From NCBI GenBank assembly GCA_019321725.1, contig CM033110.1:18407278-18471277 (forward strand): a stretch of 64,000 nt of DNA, given 5' to 3'. The notes under the pieces are model-generated. The model was not told the DNA's origin, did no database searches, and saw only the letters and a list, made by a program, of their open reading frames with translations. Each line of letters begins with the position of its first letter. Position 1 is the stretch's first letter. A program made the position numbers and the translations under genes. This DNA is from Paulownia fortunei. Taxonomy: Eukaryota; Streptophyta; Magnoliopsida; Lamiales; Paulowniaceae. Positions 57,998 through 64,000 of the stretch are shown one piece after another.

Positions 57998-60900
57998 GAG
58001 AAGAATTTTGCCTGCTGAGGGGAGTGTTGATAATGATAGGCACTGTTTTGTTGTGTAATAAATATAATTATCCTACCTTTTCCGAAAAGAAGCGGGGCAT
58101 TATTATTCGTGGGGGCCATATTGAAATTGGATGTCTATGTCAAAATATGCTTTTAGCTAACAAAATTCTCATCTTACATTTATCCTTCTTTTTTTTTTTT
58201 GGTTTGTATGTTAAGTTATTTTTTGGTAGATATTCGCACGTTATTTTACAGTGTGGATGCATTTATTTTTAATAATTTTGAATGACCAGCATTCATATGA
58301 ATAAAAATTTAGTATAAATATCTTTAAATGGCGCATTAGAAAGTATTTCGAGTGCAAATATGAGTCACGATAATTTAAATTTTAGAAATATTTAATAATA
58401 CTGTAGATGATTATCGATCTTTATGTGTTTATAAAAAATAAAACGAGCAAATACAATATGGATATCATACGATTGAATTTATTTGGAGCATGTTATTGTG
58501 GATAGACATTCTTTTTAAATTTTAGTGATGGTGCAAGCTTTGATACCTTTTAATAGCTAAATATATATAAAAAAAATTACATATAAATTTGTATTTTTTA
58601 TAGGTGTAATTTCACTTAAATCTTCTTATACATAGTTTTCTATTGAATTAAACAATTAGTGATAGCAATGATTAGAAACTATGTCGATATGGAAAACAAA
58701 TTGCTTTAATTACCCACTCATTTTATTTATTAATTAATATGTTGTTTAATAAACTTTAAGAGGTTAGTTGTGTGACCACTCAATTGTCTACCCATCTACC
58801 TAAGATATGAATATAGTTTATTGGGTTTGATGGAGCTAAAATGCTAGTAAGAAGGGCATAATAGTCATTTAAGTAACCATAAATGTAAATCTAGTACATG
58901 GTTGAATAGAGACTTCCTTAATACGACAAGATAATATCGTCCTTATTGATTCATTTTTCTCCCATTTTTGGTAGGTTGGCTCTTGTATTTATTTTTAATA
59001 TTCTCTTATTTAGTGTCTTTAATAATATTGCAAGTAATAATTCATCATTACTGAAAGGACTTGATTTGAAAGAATTACATGGGTTTAATAATTCTTTAAT
59101 GCCTTGCAAGTAGATGAAAATGTGAAGAATATGGATTGAGAATAAATATAAAAATTATCTATTAACCCGTAATTGAAGTAAACTTGATTAGATAAAGAAT
59201 GGTCGGGTTTGGACAAAATCATCAGACCTTCCACTAGCCAGCGCATGTTGCCATCCACTAGTTGGCCCTACCACTTTATTAGCCATAAAAGAGAAGAAAA
59301 GTAAACAAATACGGAGCCCCACCAAATTATGGTAAAATTGATTTGTTATTTGCTTGCGCACACGTTGTTCTCAATCTTTTTTTTTTTCTTTTTTTCTTTT
59401 TTTCTTTTTATGTAGGCGGATATTGTGATATTTGAGTTGGGCCATTTTTTCGACTGCTAACTATTTTATAAACAAATCGGTGTTACATATATAGCTTGAA
59501 TAAACAGTTGAATTCAGGATTATAAGAAGAATTGGAATAATATTAATTAACTAAGTTGGTCATTATTGTATTTTGAAAATGGTCAAATTGACTTGCCAAC
59601 AAAATCAAAAGGGTTGTTCATTTTAAAAAGTGCAAGTATTATTGATTTAAAATATGCTAATTCCAATAATTATTTATAATAGTTTACATGATGTTATGAA
59701 TTATATTGAGGAGTTTAGTTGATCCTAAGTGTAAATAGAAGCTCAATCTTTAACAAACTCGCAATATTTAATATTTTTGAATAAAAACATCACAACTGAC
59801 TCGATTGTAGAGTAATTTCATCAAAAATAAAAATAATTTTAATAATTTTGGATGATTTATTTTAATTTGTATTTCATTATATATAATTAATTTTATAAAT
59901 ACAGATTAAGTGCACGTCATTTACAACTAAATATATATTTAAGACAATATTTTATACATTTATTAAATATTTTCAAAATTGGATCGGACAGATCGGTTCA
60001 ATCGGAAACTGGAGGTCGGTTCGATCCGATTAGGCCAAAAAATTATTTTGACCGATCAAAATCGGTCAACAACCGCTCAGGACTGATGAAAACCAGTTTG
60101 ATCGATTTTTATATTTTTAATTTTTATAAAGATTTAAATATAATATTTTGTTATATTTATATGATTATTTGAATTTTGTATTTTATTATATGTGTTTTTT
60201 ATGTAGTTATTTATTTATTTTTATATTTAAAATATATTGTATAACAATTAATTTATATATATTATTATTTTACATAATAAAATAAAAAAATATAATTAAT
60301 TTTTATTAAATCGATCGATTGAACCGCTATTTTAACAATATCTATTTAATCACAGGTTCGATTATGAAAACGTTACATCTATCTATGATTTGAATAGAAA
60401 ACAAAACACTAATTTACAGTAAATGATCTAAAATCAGTTTTAACTCCAATTTTTATATGTGGATATGAAGGAGCACATCAAACCAAGCTGCGCATAGTTC
60501 GGGTTCAAAGGAGTTGAGCTTATGTTTGGACAAATTTCAATTATTGCAACAAAGGAAAGATTAGTGGCTTCATAGAATTCCTTAGTATAAGTGTTTCAAG
60601 AGACAATGAATTGCAATCCCTGTCAGATTCTGTACAATGGCAACTCCCTCCCTCCCAAGAGAATAGCTTAAAGTTTGTCTTTTTAAGAATGCAAAACAAC
60701 CATTGCTATTAAGTGCAGGAATTTCACAAAAGTTATTTTCTCTATGACAACCATTTCTAATTCCATCCCACGTTGGACAACAAATAGCACATAGAAGTGG
60801 CTCAAACAATTTTACAAACAATACCCAATTTAAAAAATCCAAAAAATCTCTAAATCTGAAAGAAGAAGAAGTTGTATACTGAATATTTTATTATAATTTT

Positions 60901-61793
60901 ATATTATATTTTTTATTACATATTATACATACATGTGTACATATATAAAATATTTTTTCAAATAAACTGAATTAATCGGTGGAATAGTTGTGTTCCTCTT
61001 AAGGGCAAACTCAACCGCCAAATCAGGTTGGGGGGTCAATTTGGCCTCAAACTTTCCATCCCAACCTTGCGTCATTGACAATGCCAATTTGAAGATTGAA
61101 GTGTTGCATCGTAGCACATCTGTTATTTTTAATTTTTTTTTTAGAATTATTTATTATTTTTTCAAAAAATTATATTATAAAAAAATTATATTTTATATTT
61201 TATTTGGTTATGTATACTATTTAATTTACTATCATATTTATTTATATTATTTATTAAATATATATTTTAATTTATTAAATATAAAATATAAATTAAATAT
61301 GTAATTATAGTAATATGCTAATAAAATTATAAATATATATGTGATGAAATAAAATAATTATTGTAAATAAAATAATAAATAATATTAAAATTAAAAATTA
61401 ACACAAAAATTACGATAAAATAAATCCTTTTTGTTTTTGTGATGGGAACTATCTGGACCATTGATTTCAATTCCATACAGGTGGCATAAAATGATACGGC
61501 ACTGGCCATCCACCTCAAAACCACAACAGGAGACTGTCCAAATCCTTTTGACTGTGTTAAATTGCAGGTTGGCAAAAGGACAAGCACACTTCTTCCTAGT
61601 TGCCTGGTTTGTCCGAATTCTGCAAAAATTACAGAAAAGACCTTCAGGTAGTGTACAAGTCCTCAAACTCCCAATGACCGCCGAAGACCTTCCTTCACCG
61701 TTGTCTTCTCTTCTTCAAACCCAACTCTATCTCTCTCTCTAAAACAGCCGAAAAAGCCGTTTCCCATTCACCACCATTCCAATTCCCATTATT
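57998..61793. other. Intergenic region AOC / last gene
   Basis: The AOC 3' UTR is followed by AT-rich sequence, the inverted MITE-like copy at 59964-60377, and small ORFs at 60582-60842 and 61391-61666 with no known domain. A (CT)n stretch (about 61729-61740) lies in the likely leader of the next gene. Confidence 0.6.
59964..60377. mobile_element. MITE-like element, CCGGTT-rich family, inverted copy
   Basis: The reverse orientation of 19619-20036: AATATTTTCAAAATTGGATC at the left and GGTTCGATTATGAAAACGTT at the right, with the shared AT core. Many CCGG sites have become YCGR or TTGG variants. Confidence 0.7.
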
Positions 61794-62640
61794 ATGTCAA
61801 CATCGCCCCCGGAATTCGAAGCCCGTCAGCTCAGCCTCCCCAAACCCCTCCACACCCCATCCCCACACATCTCCTCCCTTCTCTATGACCCCGCTTCCAG
61901 TTCCCTAGCCCTCCGCCATTCCGACTCCTCTTTCTCTCTCTACCCTTCTTTTTCTCCACTCTCTCTCTCCTCTTTTCCGCCCCCCAAATCCCTCGTCCCC
62001 TCCCCCACCTCCTCCGCCGCCTTCCTTCACCTCCGAACAACCCCTAATTCCACCACAACTCTCTTTCTTACCTCCTTCCCTCTCCTCCGCCCCTCCTCCA
62101 CCTTCCTCCGCTTCTACATTCTGCGCGACGACCGTTTCTTCAAAATCAAAGTTGTTTCCAATCACAGGGACTTGGAGTTCGATCAAACCAAGTCTGGGGT
62201 TGTGTTTAAGGTTAATCATGGGGTTTCGATGAGATTGTCGGGGGGCATTAATGTGTTCTCTTTGTACTCGGTGTCGAATTCTAAGATTTGGGTGTTTGCC
62301 GTGAGGTTGATTGGGGATGAGGGGGGCGGAGAGGCTTTGAAGCTGATGAAGTGTGCGGTGATTGATTGTTGTTTACCGGTGTTTACAATTAGGGTTTTGT
62401 TTGGTTTTTTGATTCTTGGGGAAGAGAATGGCGTTAGGGTTTTCCCGCTGCAGCCGTTGATTAAAGGAAATCATAGAAAGGAAAAGAAGAATAGTGGTAA
62501 AAGAAACAATTTGAAAAATGGCTTGACTAATGGAATTGATGTTGCAAAGGCTAGCAGTGGAGGTAAGACTGTGGGTACAGATGGAGATGTGAATCTGTTG
62601 CCTGCTAAGGGTGAAAAGAGTGAAAAGCATTCTGATTCTG
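61794..62640 (+). CDS. Unrecognised plant protein, first coding exon
   Basis: I do not recognise this protein with confidence. The first exon codes for 282 residues and ends at a good donor (GTGAGT at 62641). Residues 1-110 are rich in Ser, Pro and Leu, as is common for low-complexity plant N-termini. Then follow FLRFYILRDDRFFKIKVVSN, KIWVFAVRLIGDEGGGEALK and FGFLILGEENGVRVFPLQPL, which look like a folded beta-rich domain. A Lys-rich tail (KGNHRKEKKNSGKRNNLKNG) could be a nuclear signal. The next exon is either the short one after TTTGCAG at 63620, which would end after DLRHK, or lies right of the window. Reading on past the donor gives a stop at 62745-62747. Confidence 0.75.
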
Positions 62641-64000
62641 GTGAGTTTGTGGGTTATCTAATGTGTTTAGATTTGCTTCATTTTGTATCCATCCCTCACA
62701 TAGAATTTGTTCTCAATCTTTTGACGAAAGAGATTCTGTTTGTTTGATAAGTGGTTAAGTTTAAGGTACAACGCTTCTGACATGAAAGTCTTTCAAGTAC
62801 ATAACTTTAATTCATATTCTTATTCGTCAGGGTTTCATGATAACTTGCATATATATGAATTTCGCTTATTGATATGTTCTTAATCCTGATATGCATTTAC
62901 TATGCTTCATGATGTGTCTCTGCCAGCCAATTCCAGCATATATGATTAGATGCAAGAAGCTAGACATGGCTTTCTTATTTTTAGGCCATCAAAGAACTGA
63001 CAAAATGCCAAAATCTAGCATTCTGTTAATGCTTATGCATGGTATATAACATTCATTATAGTTTCTCTTTGACTTCCAAAACCACATACCTGCCTCCTCT
63101 GCCTTGATACTGTGATTCCATCTTGGCCCTGGGTAACAATTCTAAAGGACTTGCTCCATGAACTCTTTGCTTCCTATTTGCTTGTATCCCCCCAACATAC
63201 AACCCCATTTGAAGGAACAAGATGCTTTCTGGCTAAAATTGATTAATGCTCGTGAAACTCCTGAAGAAAGATATGTTATCACCTGACATTTGTTCTTATC
63301 TTAGTAGTGGTCAGTTGTTAATTGCTCTAGGTGTGTCAAGGTGCAAGATTCTCATTGAGATTAGGCACAAAGTGGCTAGGCACAGGCCTTATTGAATGTA
63401 CAGATGGAGCCCGGGGAGGGGGGGTGATAAAATTATTAGATTTTAAAATTTTGCCCCACTAAAAAAACTTAAGATACCTCTTTATATACTATTTTTAAGA
63501 AAATATGGATTTTGCCCCTCCAATTTTCATTTTCTTGCTCCGTCCCTGATTGAATGGATGCATGAAAATGCATTTTTTTTTTATCATATTACTAATAATG
63601 CACCTATTTTTTTTTTGCAGATTTACGACACAAATAAATGAAACTAAAGATAGCATAAAAAATTAATTTAGTTTGATCAGGCTACTAGTAAAGGCTATAA
63701 TTCCCTCCCCCCCACCCCCACCCCCACCCCCAACACACACACCCAAAAAAATAAATAAATAAATTTAGGACATAAAATCAAAGATAGATAAAGAGAGAGA
63801 GGTTGGAATACATCTCCTAGAAAAGAAAGATGCACAAAGAGTAACGAAACTAAGGCACAATGAAGTTGTCCCAGGGAGCATTTGGGTGTAATTGTTTGAA
63901 CTCCCAATGAAGGCTTTCAAATCAAAAAGTGGCTATTGGGATGAGAAATCGCTCTTTCCGCCTTGGCTTGGGATTAGGGGTTGCCCTCGTCTAAGGGAAT
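62641..64000 (+). other. Probable intron of the last gene
   Basis: No coding signature. A C/G-run tract with a CA run is at 63703-63742. A stretch at 63406-63560 (CCCGGGGAGGGGGGG ... GCTCCGTCCCTG) resembles a repeat common in plant genomes. The gene may continue past the right edge. Confidence 0.5.
63703..63742. repeat. C-run tract followed by CA repeat
   Basis: Repeated CCCCCA units followed by ACACACACAC; the complement has four or more runs of five G joined by T. Confidence 0.85.

Noticed and set aside
60582..60842. 86-codon minus strand ORF
   Set aside because: Cys-rich but with no known pattern, and isolated in AT-rich DNA.
61391..61666. 91-codon minus strand ORF
   Set aside because: It overlaps the promoter of the last gene in antisense, and an alternative frame on the + strand is equally open.
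61831..62219. Gly/Arg-rich minus strand ORFs over the last gene
   Set aside because: They mirror the Ser/Pro-rich coding exon on the + strand.

Overview
The window is plant nuclear DNA. Genes have GT-AG introns, 5' UTR introns and AT-rich intergenic sequence, and they encode chloroplast-targeted isoprenoid and jasmonate enzymes plus plant-only transcription factors. The protein set fits a eudicot. An asterid such as a Lamiales species is possible, but this is only an impression.

Layout. 1-3350 (+): the 3' end of a cytosolic aminopeptidase P (APP1 type). 4844-6715 (-): a BES1/BZR1-family transcription factor (BEH2 type). 12263-15326 (+): a 12-TM major facilitator superfamily (MFS) transporter. 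16607-19278 (-), with a 5' UTR exon near 22.4 kb: the NEDD8/RUB-conjugating E2 enzyme RCE1. 25083-38581 (+): the 13-exon OST48/DGL1 subunit of oligosaccharyltransferase, with a degenerate Ty1/copia fragment in intron 5. 42205-43350 and 44993-46108 (+): a tandem pair of intronless geranylgeranyl diphosphate synthase (GGPPS) genes; the second has lost conserved residues. 47040-47111 (-): tRNA-Asp(GTC). 49481-50620 (-): the MYB regulator AS1/PHANTASTICA. 57000-57997 (+): allene oxide cyclase (AOC). 61794 to the right edge (+): the 5' end of an unrecognised plant protein gene.

The order APP1 - BEH2 - MFS - RCE1 - GGPPS matches what I recall of Arabidopsis chromosome 4 (At4g36760 to At4g36810), so the left two thirds is an old conserved block into which DGL1 has come to lie. 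The genes are independent plant transcription units, not an operon. Functional themes are brassinosteroid signalling (BEH2), neddylation (RCE1), N-glycosylation (DGL1), plastid diterpenoid/carotenoid precursors (GGPPS pair), leaf polarity (AS1) and jasmonate synthesis (AOC).

Intergenic DNA holds a dispersed miniature inverted-repeat element (MITE)-like family rich in CCGGTT (four copies), a hAT-like MITE candidate, at least six two-copy tandem duplications with units of 51-118 bp, several G-run tracts, a tRNA-Ile-derived relic, and one isolated GC-rich island with hairpins and a telomere-like motif (about 53.03-53.28 kb). The most interesting items are the substituted GGPPS paralogue, the tandem duplication of a splice donor in APP1, and the structured GC island. 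I saw no clearly new multi-gene system.
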